A DNA stretch of 64,000 bases from Impatiens glandulifera (GCF_907164915.1 NC_061868.1:30377939-30441938); one strand, 5' to 3'; shown: positions 1-12,377, counted from the stretch's first letter. Translations and numbers: made by a program. The notes: generated by a model not told the origin, from the letters alone.

Positions 1-1018
1 TTTGGATCCACTTAGCCTTGCTGTCAGCCGCCATGAGAGCCTTTAGCTCTTTCTTGTTATCTTTCTTTTTCTCATCACGTTTTGGCTTCCTACATTCCTA
101 TTTGTACTGACCTAGTCTGCTACAATTAAAACACTTCACGTTAGCCTTAGAGTTAGTCTTATCATTATTGTTATTGTTTGAAGAGTTTGAGTTAGAATTG
201 CTCTTCTTCATGAATTTGCCGAATTTCTTTACGAAGAGAGCCATCGCATCAATGCTGAGATGCTGGGTAGTAGTCTTACTTTAGTGGCAACTGGTGGCTC
301 CTTGGTTGTCACCAAAGTCTTGGTTATGATGGTGGATGTGGGGTGCTCCTCTTCATTCCTAGAGTTCAACTCGAACTCATAGGCCTTCAGAACGGCAAAC
401 AAGTCAAAGAGCTTCATCTTATTGAGGTCTTTGAACTCCCTCATCACCATAGTCTTGATGTCCCACTCCCTGGGCAATGCTCGCATGACCTTTATAGAAA
501 TCTCTCTGTTGTTGTAAGTCTTGCCCAGAATAGAGAGAGTGGTGACGATTTTGTTGAATATTACATCAAACTCAGACATCGTTTCTCCAGGACGCATCTT
601 AAAGTTGTCGAACTGCTGGGTGGCAACCATTATCTTGTTTTCTTTGGTTTTCTCATTACCTTCATAGAGTTGAGTGAGTCTTTCCCAAACTTCTTTGGCA
701 GACACGCATGATATGATGTAGTTAAACATGCTATCTTCAAGAGATCTATATAAGATATCCATGGCCAAGTTGTCGAGGTTGTTCTTCCTCTTGTCTACAT
801 TTGTCCACTCAAATTTGTCTTTCTCTATCTTGATAGGACCTTCTATGACGACACTCCACATGTCAACATCTAAGGAAGCAAGATGGGCAGGAACTCTCTT
901 CTTCCACACGATGTAGTTTTATTTTAAAATCATAGGAATCTTGGATGAGTTGGCATCTTTAGTCATGATTCAGGTTCTTTAGAAGCTTGAGAATAGAAAA
1001 CTTGGCTCTGATACCACT
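1..1018 (-). pseudogene. Ty1/copia gag fragment (UBN2-type), broken, cut by the window edge
   Basis: This is the N-terminal part of a copia Gag-Pol polyprotein. It probably starts at the ATG complementary to 964-966. A UBN2-type Gag domain lies at about 231-909, with WKKRVPAHL near its start and the usual KEVWERL and QFDNFKM stretches. A CCHC zinc knuckle beginning CFNC is read from about 133 down to 90. It is broken in three ways: an in-frame TAA just upstream of the WKKR segment, a frameshift between the Gag domain and the zinc knuckle (about 140-231), and a stop inside the knuckle. The protease and pol regions would lie left of the window. The PBS and LTR at 1004-8904 belong to the same element. 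The family call is firm; subfamily is not assigned. Confidence 0.85.
1004..1016 (-). other. Primer-binding site of the copia element (initiator tRNA-Met type)
   Basis: The minus strand reads TGGTATCAGAGCC, the standard plant copia PBS complementary to the 3' end of initiator tRNA-Met. It lies two bases inside the LTR that begins at 1019. This fixes the element's orientation as minus and marks 1019 as the inner edge of its 5' LTR. Confidence 0.9.
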
Positions 1019-1877
1019 TGATAGGATCAGTACTACCAATAGAGACTAGGGTCTGACTACTGATAACAGCTTACGATAAACGATTCAATAATAATTATAT
1101 GAGGGATTAATATCTATTTCTATTATTCACAAATCCTTCAAACTCTTAAAACAGATTCAAGTGTGGAAGTGTTCGTCGGATTTGAAGCTTTGAACAACTG
1201 AATGTAAATGGAAGAAAGTAAATAACACAGGGAGTTTGATGGATGTTCGGAGATAAAACTTCTACGTCACCCATTCTTTCACAACCGGAATGATATCCAC
1301 TAAATACTTTGAATCGAATACAACTTACTGGACTAGCAAACTCTTTGTTGAAAAAAACAATCTCTATTCAACTTACAATATTCTCACAGTTAAACAATAA
1401 TTGATTTTCTCTCTTGATCTTGGAGAATGTAAGAAGCTAGTAAGAGCAAGAGTAAGTGAGTAAGCAAGTAACTTCGTGTGTTCAATTGATCCAGTGATTC
1501 GTCTGTTGTTCTTGAACATCTATTTGTAGTAGAAGGACACCAACGGTCGAATCTTCTTTGTGGACATGTGGCAAGTGTCTGTTGTAAGGTCTCCTATAGT
1601 ACCAGAGTACAGTAGACTCTAAGTAAAAATGATTGTGGTCGTACTGAACTGATAGTGTGTCGAATATCCTCTAAAGTTGTCTTATACCGAACAAGTAGTT
1701 GGACGAATATTCGCGTACGTGGATTTCATTCATTTGATACAATTAGTTGGCTTGACATACTACATGGAAGTGAGAGGAGCAGGAATAGCAGATAGCTAGT
1801 TGATCGTGGTTAGAAGTATGCTTTCTTCAGACGTCTGCTAAAGAAAGGCATTAGACGTGCTCCGTTAGACCTCGTCT

Positions 1878-2025
1878 AAAGGAGTTAGACATCCTCGTCT
1901 AACTACGCATCCCTTTAAACTTCGTCTAAAGGAGTTAAACGTCCTCGTCTAACTACGCATGCCTTTAGACTTCATTTAAAGGAGTTAAACGACCTCGTCT
2001 AACTACGTTTCCCTTTAGACTTTGT
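1878..2025. repeat. 50-bp tandem repeat with hairpins, left block
   Basis: AAAGGAGTTARAC starts at 1878, 1928 and 1978, giving an exact 50-bp period and about three copies. Each unit holds GTTAGAC facing GTCTAAC, and CTAAAGG facing CCTTTAG, so every unit can fold into small hairpins. A degenerate partial copy precedes the block from about 1825. The block breaks off at about 2025, where the LINE begins. Confidence 0.9.
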
Positions 2026-2406
2026 AGCCTTAATTTTATATTAAATTAAAAAACCCTAGGTGAAGTGCGAACTGTGCGATCAGCGTGCCGTGTGTGCCGC
2101 GATATGCCGTCGCGGTCGTAATCGTCGTTGAAGAAACCCTCGATTGCAGTCGCAAAGAAATCACACACCATTCGTTGCCGTGCGAACTGTGCCATCTGTG
2201 CGATTTGTGTGATCCGTGTTCCGTGTGCGTCGTGATTTCATCTCTCGGTCGGAAGGGTCGTCTTTTCGCAGAAATCTACTAAATCTACTCATCGATCTCT
2301 CGGTCAAGACTAGAGTACATCAGGAAATCAATTTCAAACCTATGTGTACTGTAAAGTTGTTAAAAGCTTCGCTGACACGAATCCGTCCGTGTCGGCCACT
2401 TTAAAT

Positions 2407-4586
2407 ATGACTTTTGCAAACATTGTAGCTTCAGCAGTACGGGAAATTCCCTCTTTGTCAACAGTTGGTACAAGCCCGGCCAACTCTCTTAATCGGGCAA
2501 TGGGTGAATCCAGCACATGCTCCCCTGATCCTAAGATAGAAAATTCGAATGCAACTAACGTCCACATAGGCTTAGGAGAGAATCACACGAATATCCTCTT
2601 TGAAAATCATGGGTCTCCAAAGCCAGGAGGAAATGGTGGAAATCTGACTGACGTGAGCAAGAGCAATAATAAAGATTTTACAGTCAACACGCCAGGTATT
2701 TTTTTACCAATCCCAATAACACTCATGAGATGAATGAAAATGATAATAGAACTGTTAGTGGAATACATGCTGATAGCCTAGATTGTGATAGTCTAGGACA
2801 TGCTCTAGGAAAAGATATAGTAGTTCTGGAAAATAGTCTAGGAAATAAAAATGCACAGGTCATTAACTCGGATTCTAATGGGAATCAAATTCAACTTGAG
2901 ACTATTGAGATACCTGACTCAGACGAAGAAGCAGAGAAAATAATTCAGAAAGAATTGAAAAGAGAAAGAATTAATGCAGAAAATCTGGGTGAAACAGAAA
3001 AAATGCAAAGAATGGCAGCGAAAGTATTGGGTAAAGAAACAGACCCGAGGAAATGGAGGGTTGGTTTTAATGAAAGGGCCAATCTGAAAGGACTTAGAAA
3101 TCAGATAACGAAATTATTGATACTGGGAAAGAAATGCCAAATCGTTTTAAGCAAAGAGAAAAGCCAACAGTACACAGAGCAGCTCAACCTACATTACCTA
3201 CAAGACTGGAATCTCCTCAAAAAAGAGGAGTACGATACTATTGTGAGCTGGTCTGTTGAAACTTTGAGAGAGCTCTCTAAATGCCCTAAAACCAGAGTCT
3301 ACTTCATCAAGAACAATTCTAATTGGAATGTAGACCAGGTCTGGAAGAAAGCTGAAGAACAAAGAAAAACTCAAGGGAATGATTAGAAAACAGGGAAAAA
3401 CTAGAGTAACGAGCAGAATGAACAACAGAAACAGAATGTAGGGCAGAAGAACATAGGGGAAACAAAAGTTGACAATCCAGTTCAAGAGAGGGGAAAGATT
3501 TTTCTTGGAATATTTAAGCCAAAAGTTGAAATTATCGGTTCCCCGTTTGAATTCAAACTACCCCAAGAAGTTGAGGAAAACTGCGTAAATTCATGGAAGA
3601 ATGTCATAGTGGGAAACTTCATCGGAAGAAATAAGGTGCCATTTCTAGTAACCAAAAAAACTCTAATGGAACAATTGGGGGAAAATGGTCTAAAAAAGGT
3701 AACATCAAACATTCATGACTTGTACTTTCTCAAATTCAAAGAAGGATCAGATCTCGAAAGTATTATGATCAATGGGCACACATTTGTTGGAAAAAACTAC
3801 ATGAAACTCGAAAAATGGACAGAAGATATGAACCTCTTCAGCAAGCCCAAAGAAACTGCGCAAATCTGGTTCCAATTGCGCAACATCCCTCCCCACATGT
3901 ATAACCCTGAAGCATTAAGTCACTTTGCGAGCCTATTGGGGAGTCCACTCTACATGGACCCAACTACAGAAAAAGGTGAGCATATGACTTATGCTAGGAT
4001 GTGCATTGAGATACACCCGAGATCAAATCTTCCATACCAGATGACGGTAACAGACAGAAAAGGTGAACCCACAATTATAAGAATCTCATATGAGTGGAGG
4101 CCGAATAGATGCTTTGACTGTAATACATTCGAACATGTCTGTTACAAGTGCCCGAAAATAATTGAAGAAGAAAGGAAGAAGAAGATCGAGAAAGAGACAA
4201 AGACAGAGACAGAAAAGAAACAAAAAGAAGAACAAGAAATGTTGGAAAAGGAAAAGGTTGAGAATGAAAGACAGAAAATGGTTACCAAAGAATCACTATT
4301 GAGTAAACAGAAAGATCAAGATAATGAAGGAAATTCAGAAAATGGTTTTGAAGAACAGGGGAAGGAAGACAGAGTGGTAAGAGATTTAGAATCAAAGGCT
4401 GAGAATGAAGAGGTAACAAAGAAACTTGAATTGGAAGCAAGAATCAATACCGAAGAGGTTGTGGAAAGGGAAAGTGTGGGAGAAAGCAAGAAAGGGGAAG
4501 TGGGTGAAGGAAATGGGAAAGATAAAGAAGAGGCAGCTGAATCGATTGAAACTGTACAATCTCCAATTCAAAAAAAAGTTGACTAG
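2407..4586 (+). pseudogene. LINE ORF1 (DUF4283 plus CCHC zinc knuckle), disrupted
   Basis: This is the nucleic-acid-binding Gag-like protein of plant L1 elements. A likely start is ATG at 2407 (MTFANIV). The frame changes by one base near a T run at about 2700, continues from 2730 to a TAG at 3384-3386, meets more stops at 3438 and 3453, and is then open to 4586. The part from about 3465 to 4170 holds the DUF4283-like RNA-binding region, then a knuckle beginning CFDC and ending CYKC at about 4110-4150. The tail after it is a long highly charged E/K-rich stretch, probably coiled coil. Stops are few and clustered, which suggests moderate age. Confidence 0.85.
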
Positions 4587-4744
4587 AGAAACACAAAAAT
4601 CCCAAAACAAGAAGGTAAGAAAATTAAGGAAAATACAATTCCTTATAGCCCTGCTATATGGGAAAAACAGAAAGGAAGAAAAAGTAAAGGAAGGGGAAGT
4701 AAAGCTGGAACATCTTCTTTTCATTAATGATCTTAATGACATGA

Positions 4745-7700
4745 AATATTAGAGGGTTAAATGACCCCATAAAAAGAAGAGAAGTTAGAAGAATAGCAGA
4801 GAAGAATGAAATCACAGTATTTGGAATTATTGAAACAAAAGTCAGACAAAGTCAAATAGAGAATGTTGTCCAAGGTTGCTTCAAAGAAGAATGGGAATTT
4901 TTTCATAACTCTGATGGGATTAAAAGTAGAATCTGGGTAGGATGGGATAAAAGAAGGGTTGAAATCAAGAAAATTTTTGAAAGCAAGCAAGTTATTTTGA
5001 CAGAGGTTATCAATCTGATGACAAGGGTAAAAATATTTTTTGCGGTAGTTTATGCAAGCAACTCTGGGACAGAGAGGAAGACACTTTGGAATGATTTAAG
5101 AAGAAGCATTACGGACGACGAACCATGGGTTATTATGGGAGATTTTAACGTTACAAGATTCAGGAATGAAAGAGAGCCTGAGAAAGACATAACACAAGAC
5201 ATGCAAGATTTCAATGAATGCATTCGAGACATAAACTGCATTGAACCGTCTTTCTCAGGTAATCTATTTTCATGGTCAACTACAAGAGGGGCGGACAACA
5301 TGAGAAAGAGCAGAATTGATAGAGGCCTAGTGAATGAAAAATGGGTGGAATTTTACCCAAGAAGCCAAATACAGGTTTTGTAACCAGGTATCTCTGATCA
5401 CTGCCCTTTGAAATTCTTTTGGGAAAAGGAGAAAAAACAGAAAAGACCCTTTAAGTTCTTCAACTTCTGGATGAAAGATGAAGAATTTAATAAAATCCTT
5501 AATGAAACTTGGAACATCAGAATTAATGGAACAAAGATGTTTAGAGTTTGTGAGAAACTAAGATTACTAAAAGGGAAGCTGAATAAACTAGACCGGAAAA
5601 AATATAGTGGGATTTCTAAAAGAGTAGAGGAAGCCAGAATGAAACTAGAGGAAATACAAAGCAAGGCACTAAGAGCCCCAAATCTACCTTATAACAGGGA
5701 AGAGGAAAAAGAGGCTCTTACGCGATTCAGAGACCTCTGTTCTAAAGAGGAAAGTTTTGCTAAGCAAAAATCTAGAGAAAATTGGCTTTCATTAGGAGAC
5801 AAGAATACTTCTTTCTTCTATAAAAAATGTTCATCAAGGAATTTCAGAAATCAGGTCCTAAGGCTCACAAACTCAAATGGAGATGTTTTACAGGGACAAA
5901 AAGCAGCTCATGAGGAAGCAATAAGTTTCTACAAAGAGCTGATTGGAACAGAAACTAGCACAACAATAGAGGACAACCGAAGATTGCTTCAACAGATTGT
6001 GCAAAGGAAAGTCAGTGAAGAAAGTGGTAACAAATTGATTACAATAGTTAGTATGGAAGAAGTTAGAAAAGCTGTGTTTTCGATGAAAAGGGATAAAAGC
6101 TCAGGGCCAGATGGTTTCAACGCGAACTTCTTCAAAGAAAACTGGGAAATAGTGGGTAAAGATGTAAGCGAAGGGGTTTTGGAATTCTTCCAAAATAGGA
6201 AAATGTTGAAGCAATAGAACGTCACAGTGTTGAATTTGATTCCTAAGAATTCAATTCCGGAAAAAATTTAGGACTTTCGTCCTATTTCATGTTGCAATGT
6301 TATTTATAAAATAATTTCAAAAATTATTTCGCAACGTTTGAAAACAGTTATTGATAAACTTGTAGGATTAGGGCAATCATCATTTATTCCCAAACGCTCT
6401 ATTTCCCATAACATCCTACTCATGCAGAGCTTATTGAATGGATATGGAAAGAAAAACATATCGCCACGTGTGGCTTTCAAAATTGACATTAAAAAAGCTT
6501 TTGACTCGATCAGATGGGGATCAATCCACGAATTCCTCCTTGCTGCAGGTTTTCCAATTATTTTCATTGATTGTATTATGCAATGTGTTTCCACTCCTCA
6601 CTTTGTTGTGAGCGTGAATGGTATTCATGGAGGCTTTTTCAAGGGTGAAAGGGGAGTAAGGCAAGGAGACCCTATATCTCCTTACTTATTCGTCTTAATA
6701 ATGGAAATTCTTGACTGCATTTTAAAAATGCTTCTGAGAAGTCATCATTTCAAATTTCACCCGTACTGCAAAGAAGAAGCAATAACCCATATATGTTTTG
6801 CAGATGATCTATTTTTTGTGGCTTATGCGGATGTTGAATCTGTTAGTATAATCAAAGAAGCTCTAACAATCTTTTCGAGTATTACAGGTCTATACATCAA
6901 TGAGGACAAAAGTCAGGCTTTCTATGGAGGGGTTAATGAAGAAAGGAAAGAAAACATTTTCAATATTATGGGAATCAAGGAAGGTGAACTACCAGTGAAA
7001 TACCTTGGAGTACCCCTGTCATCAAAACAACTCTGATACAATCACTTTAGACAACTGGTAGAAAAGGTTAGAAATTCTGTTTTGGGTTGGGCTACGAAAA
7101 AACTGTCTTATGCAGGTAGAATCGAGCTCGTTAAAAGAGTCATTTTTGGAATTATTGGCTACTGGGCACAACAGATAGTCATCCCAAAGAAAGTAATGGC
7201 TGAATTCGATAGAATCATGAGAGACTACATATGGGGAACACAAGGCAGAGGAGGAAAAAAAGTCAAATGGGAGGATGTTTGCACTCCCATAGAAGAAGGA
7301 GGACTAGGAATAAAAAGTTGTGTTGAATGGAACAAAGCCCTCACCATCAAGAGATTATGGGAGTTGGAGCAAAAAGCGGACTCCCTATGGGTCAAATGGG
7401 TGCATACAAGATTTATGAAAGAAGAGAAGAGTATCTGGACACTAAGCATCAACGAAAGAATGGCATGGTCATTGAAGAAAATCCTAAAAACAAGAAAAGA
7501 TGCCTTTCAAATGGTGAAAACCACAATTGGAAATGGAAGAGGGGTACTATTCTGGCATGATCCTTGGCTGGATAATATTCCCATTATATTCAAAGAAGAA
7601 ATGCAAGGAAACAGAGTTAGAAGAGAATACATCAAGTACTCATTTAGAGACGTATATGAAGGTAGATGTGATTCACTTTTGAGGCGTATTACAGAAGGTG

Positions 7701-8383
7701 ATAGAATTCTAAACCTAATGAGGCAGAAGCAACTCAATAAAAATAATGATGAAATAAGCTGGAAAACAGAAAGCAATGAGAAGTTTATTACAGGAAAGGC
7801 ATGGGAAATTGTTAGAACAAGAGGACAAGAGGTAGATTGGCATAATGTGGTATGGTCTCCAAAGATTATTCCTCGTCACCAATTTATTCTCTGGCTGGTA
7901 TACAGGAAAAGATTGACAACAAAAGACAGAATTCGAAAATATATAAACATTCCTGATATCAACTGTGTCCTATGTTCGGGAGTTGAGGAAAGCATAAACC
8001 ATTTATTTGGGGAATGCTCTTTTGTAATACAAATCTGGAGGATGTATGCTGCAAACATGAACATCATCAACTTTCCAAGAATATGGGAAGAAATCCAAGA
8101 GTGGATGAAGAATAAATCAAAAGGAAGATCCTTCTATGTAAGTATGTTGAAATGCTACTTTGGAGCAGTAATCTACAATATCTGGAAAGAAAGAAATTCA
8201 AGAACTCACAGTGGAAGAAGTAGAACCGCTGAAGATATTTGGAGAGATATAACTTCAGATGGAAATGCACTCATTCAATCCTGGAGAGGAATCGAAAGGA
8301 ATGAAGAGAATAGAAAGCTCTGCCATATATGGGATATTTCGTTTGAGAATGTCACAAGTAGAATAAAAGTAAAAACGCTGTAG
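4745..8383 (+). pseudogene. LINE ORF2: endonuclease, reverse transcriptase, zf-RVT
   Basis: The polyprotein begins near the typical NIRGLNDP endonuclease start at 4745. An APE-type endonuclease domain follows, with VIMGDFN at about 5136-5156 and SDHCPL near 5393-5410. The reverse transcriptase (about 6060-7060) has DFRPIS, GVRQGDP, then the catalytic FADD at about 6798-6809. A zf-RVT-like C-terminal region at about 7830-8050 (WSPKIIP, CVLCSGVEES) precedes the end at 8383. All segments lie in one reading frame, and the only lesions I see are four in-frame stops: TAA 5381, TAG 6215, TAG 6269 and TGA 7034. There is no frameshift. Substitution-only decay like this is unusual next to the other elements here. 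Confidence 0.93.
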
Positions 8384-8535
8384 GCGCTAATTGATTATTG
8401 TTATTGTCTGTAATTCAATTATTGTTTCATTGTCAAATCTAGAAATTGTCTAGATCTGATCTTAAACTTTTATATTTTTTTCCCTCTTTTGGGTTTTTTT
8501 AATGAAATGGCACTAAGCTGTTTTCCCAAAAAAAA

Positions 8536-8700
8536 AAAGGAGTTAGACTACATCGTCTAACTACGTTTCCCTTTAGACTTCGTCTAAAGGAGTTAGACGG
8601 CCTCGTCTAACTACGTTTCTCTTTAGACTTCGTCTAAAGGAGTTAGACTACCACGTCTAACTACGTTTTATGTCTATTTAGCCTGCTTTAAACTGCGTAT
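8536..8700. repeat. 50-bp tandem repeat with hairpins, right block
   Basis: The same unit as the block ending at 2025 resumes directly after the LINE A tail, with AAAGG at 8536, 8586 and 8636. The last copy degrades into unique LTR sequence at about 8670. The GTTAGAC/GTCTAAC and CTAAAGG/CCTTTAG palindromes are kept. Confidence 0.9.
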
Positions 8701-9064
8701 AAATTAGCATGGTCTTATACATATGCAACTGCACAAAAACAAATAGACAACTTAGATTTATTCTATTTAAACATCTAGATTTATTCTATTTAAACATCAT
8801 CAAAATTCCATTGTTTAATGTTTCATAGCTTTTGTTTATTTCTAAGTTAATTATTTTCCACTTAATTAACTCTTTTCTTTACTTTGTTTTTAATTTTCCC
8901 AACATTCTTCTTCTTCGCATTCAGGTCTGACATAATAATTCTATATAGGTATTTTATCCTGAGTGTGCCTAAAGATTTTGAGGCCTTCAAGAAAACAAGA
9001 AAAAGTATAAGGAAATCAATAAAAAAAAAGGTGTGAATGAAGAATATATATGTTTAACACTTAC

Positions 9065-9178
9065 ATTGTCATTAGTGATGTCAATATTTCAGTTTCTGAC
9101 ATCTCCTCTATAAGTTTCCATATGTCTCATACAATAAACACCACAATAGGTGATGTTTATATCATTTTTCCAAGGCAT
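9065..9178 (-). pseudogene. Ulp1/C48 cysteine protease fragment of a transposon
   Basis: The minus-strand reading holds MPWKND, then CGVYCMRHMETYRGD, the catalytic-Cys block of Ulp1-like SUMO proteases carried by plant transposons (usual form DCGV.. MRHMETY). Here the Asp before the Cys is Tyr, and an in-frame stop follows shortly after. A GTAAGTG splice-donor-like sequence follows the segment at 9064. Ulp1 domains of this kind are known in some plant MULEs and other DNA transposons. It is a fragment, not a functional protease. Confidence 0.7.
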
Positions 9179-9179
9179 T

Positions 9180-11546
9180 TTTAGACACTTAAATGACATT
9201 TTTCACCATATCAGCTAAGGGAGATTCTATACCTCTAAGAAAATAAATAAAAAACTCATATGTTTTCTTATACCAGTATACTTACCAAAAAAAGTAATAC
9301 CTTTCGAAAGTGGCATGTTGTCTAGTACTTAAAATTTATTTATAGACGTATTTATACATATAACATTGAAATGGCATGAGTGGATGACCGGTATGAATAT
9401 CTACAAAAAGAAGAATTATTGGTTATCATTGCATATAAGCATAAACAAAATTTCTTATTTAAAGGTTTTACATACAAGGTAAACAGTGTTGATGTCTTCT
9501 TTTGATATTTTATACTTTTGCATGTCTTCCTTAAGTGCAACCTCAAATGATGCGTAATCATGTTCCATCATAATCTATAAATAAATTATAAATTATCAAT
9601 ATCATGAACATTGAGCATAATACATAGAACACAACCAAGTGAAGTACTTACATAGGAAAATATAGAAAAGAAAATTATTCATTTTTCATACCTTGCTACC
9701 CTGCTAAAAATCGTGTTCAAAAGATGGACCCCAAACGTCCACTATTTCTGTGCAAAGTTATGTTTCTTCTTTCATTGAGTTAAAAAGTACACATGTTATA
9801 TTGGTTGAACCCTCGAAGAGTACCTCACTACAAAGCACATTAATTTAGAACATACACTACTTTATTATTTTAATTGGGGAAAGCTTTACTTACTTTTGAT
9901 CGAGTTCTTCAGAAAAAAACCAAATCGGCCAATAGTTGTTCCTTTTTTGTTATTTTACCCAACTTCTTGGCACGATGTTCATGTAAGGGGATTGAAGAAG
10001 CACCGAAACTCTATTAAGCTTCATCTTCGGATGGTTTTTAATATTGACACATACCCCTTATCTTCATCATCTTCACTGAAATCATTCCAAATAACAAAGT
10101 CTCCACTATCTTTAGTGTCCCCATCTACCACCTTTGGGGGGTCTTCAATATTTAAACAACCATTTTCATTAGCTATCATGGGACTATATAAAGTGTCCCC
10201 ATCTATAGTATTTTTGGAGGATCTTCCGTATTTACACAACCCTCATTAGTAGGCTCGGTGGCTGTGGACTTTTATTTGTAAGGTCTTCATTCACTTTAAA
10301 ATGTTTTTTTACACTTCTGACTCTATAAAATTCAGGTTACTGGACTCAAAAATAGGTTTGGGATCGATGTTGAGTTTCTCCAACTCGCTTGATAGATATA
10401 ACAGTCGTTGGGTCATATCTTTCAAAGTTTAGGCGACTTTGGATGTTAACATCTCTAGATTAAAATCAGACTAGTTTAGTAGTCTCAATAACATGATACA
10501 GTACATTTTCTTTGTTTGTTGGAGTTCCTAAATCCATCATCTCATGCTTAGGTAATTCCAAATAATGATCTGGAATCTCATGTAGATTTAATTCTAAATC
10601 ATTAACTTGAATCTTAGGTTGATTTTCATTAAGTGGTAGGCGTGCCATGGCCCTCCAATGTCTAAAACCACATACTCGAGATTCTAACATGTTGATCTCT
10701 AACAATGTGGTGTCATACTAGCAAGAGATGATTGGAAAAGACCTCTGATAAGGATGTCGTACATCATTTACAATAATACCATCAAGATATCATAACTGAA
10801 AGAAAAATGAAACATGTTCGTGAATATTTAATATCTATCAAACATAAACAATAGAGTACTTATAGTTAATAGAATATTTACCTATAAAAAGGTTAAAGAT
10901 CCATCAAAAAAGGATTGTTGATTTTTTTCCATTTTCGGGCACTTTCAATCAATCCTTGTAGTGTTAATTTGCACCAGTTAAGGTTTTTTATGTTCTTAAC
11001 ATCTATTAAGGATTTGAGAATTTTGAATCTGCATTAATATAATACATGTGTAAGTATTCAAAAATACAAATAGATATGTAATAGATTTGAAAGATTGTTT
11101 ACTTGCATCGTGAATTTTGAACTATACATAAAAAACTTGAGACAACATAGACAACGAAGTCAATTTTAAAATCGTTAGCTGCATTTCTATTATTTAATAT
11201 CGTCGCTATCATAGAATTTGTTTTAGAAGATCTAGTTGATTCACTTCCGCCCATATTACCCTTCAAGCCCTCAAGAATGCATAAAATTCAGGGTCATGTA
11301 TGTTCGTCCCAAGGGAGGTTGAGCAAGGACTAGACAAGGTCTTCGTCGATAAAGATCTAATCAACATTGACCAATACCATAGAACTCTCCTCGGGTTCGA
11401 AAATGATCACTACATGTATGGATAAATGAACATGGCACTTGGAGACGCCCAATGTAAGAAGAGAATCAAATATGATTTCCTTCACAACTTGTTTCAGTTA
11501 TTCGATAAGTTTTTGAATCATGATGAAAAGACCATTCGGGGATGTT
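9180..11546 (-). other. Degenerate interior of the Ulp1 transposon
   Basis: No complete gene is visible. Short minus-strand reading frames at 9352-9561, 10021-10239 and 10466-10705 are the best candidates for decayed exons. The frame at 10021-10239 repeats DPPK/VDGDT-like acidic motifs. The stretch at 11270-11550 reads on the minus strand as broken protein-like sequence with stops. I do not recognise any domain in it. Confidence 0.35.
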
Positions 11547-11551
11547 CTAGT

Positions 11552-11750
11552 TGTTAGAATATAAGATAATATATAATGTAAGATATTATCACAATATTAT
11601 AAATTGTGATAATATCATTAGTATATTATATTATATCAATATTATATTATTAGTTTCCTTATAATCTCAATGTAATGTCTATATAATAGACATAACTTAT
11701 GTAATTCAATATATATCATTCAATACAATTTTCTTCTCTTTATTCTAACA
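11552..11750 (+). repeat. TRIM 5' LTR
   Basis: A 199-bp AT-rich LTR with TG...CA ends. It contains an internal palindrome built from TATTATCACAATATTATAAA and its complement, and the duplicated ATGTCTATATAATAGACAT palindrome near 11675-11700. Confidence 0.93.
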
Positions 11751-12004
11751 TGGTATCAGAGCCAAACTTTTGTTCTTGAGCTACAAATTTAGTCTTCCGC
11801 TGCCTCCATCAATGGTTACCTTAGCCATTGATGGAGGGCTCTAATCCTTCTTCTTATTATTATTATTATTTTTTTTTAATAATATTTTATTTCATTTAAA
11901 TAATTATGTTGATGTTCTTACTTTTTTCGACAATCATATTCTCTGAGTTTGTTTTCAGTTGTTACTTTATTCTAGTATTAATGCTCATATTTTTACTAGT
12001 TATT

Positions 12005-12275
12005 TAGTCAACACACTGTCATTCTCTCGTTAGAATGGGTTTTACAGGTGTTGTTTCACTCCAACATTTTATTCCCATGGGATTCTACATACCTTCTTCG
12101 CTGGTTTTCTGTAATGCAACACACTGTTATCCCGTCGTTGGATGGATTTCGAGACTCGCGAATAACTTCGGAGTTCTTTCGGTTGTTGTTTCACCCCAGC
12201 ATTCTATTCCCATATGATTCTACCTCTTCGTTGTTTTATCCGTCAACACACTGTCATCCTTTAACTGGATGGAGC
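12005..12275 (+). repeat. Degenerate tandem repeat inside the TRIM
   Basis: CAACACACTGTYATYC recurs at about 12009, 12117 and 12244, followed each time by a TGG(A)TGG-like sequence. TTGTTTCACYCCARCATT and TATTCCCAT...GATTCTAC recur at about 12050 and 12185. This gives about 2.3 diverged copies of a 108-127-bp unit in the TRIM interior. Confidence 0.75.
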
Positions 12276-12377
12276 TCACGAGTTTTTGAAGTTTGAAAAA
12301 TACAACATCAACATTTCATCATCTCGTCTTCAACCTCAAGTTGATCAAGCGTTTTTCATCTTGAGTTTGAGGAGGGA

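Larger units (their letters stand above)
2026..8538 (+). mobile_element. Non-LTR retrotransposon (plant L1-type LINE), nearly full length
   Basis: The element has a GC-richer 5' leader (about 2050-2340), ORF1, ORF2 (endonuclease, reverse transcriptase and a zf-RVT-like C-terminus), a short 3' UTR and an 11-base A tail at about 8528-8538. The leader contains repeated GTGCGAACTGTGC-like motifs. It lies inside the LTR tandem array, whose units stop at one end and resume directly after the A tail. No clear target-site duplication is visible, because the array itself is repetitive. Both ORFs carry stops, so this copy is inactive. The 5' edge is inferred from where the array loses identity. Confidence 0.9.
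1019..8904 (-). mobile_element. 5' LTR of the minus-strand copia element, split by a LINE
   Basis: On the minus strand the LTR starts TGTTGGGAAAATT (complement of 8892-8904) and ends TCA at 1019, next to the PBS. Removing the LINE at about 2026-8538 leaves roughly 1.37 kb, long for copia because of an internal 50-bp tandem array. The array stops at about 2025 and resumes at about 8536, so the two LTR halves were once continuous. The partner 3' LTR is outside the window, so the target duplication cannot be checked; the bases after the outer edge are TTCTT. The boundaries rest on the TG...CA ends and the PBS. Confidence 0.8.

Noticed and set aside
343..916. Plus-strand frames over the first kilobase
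   Set aside because: They are antisense to the copia gag remnant, which carries recognisable Gag and zinc-knuckle text on the minus strand.
4392..4742. Phe/Ser-rich minus-strand frame
   Set aside because: It is the reverse complement of the E/K-rich tail of LINE ORF1.
2407..8383. LINE ORFs as functional genes
   Set aside because: ORF1 has a frameshift and three stops, and ORF2 has four stops; they are pseudogenes of the element.
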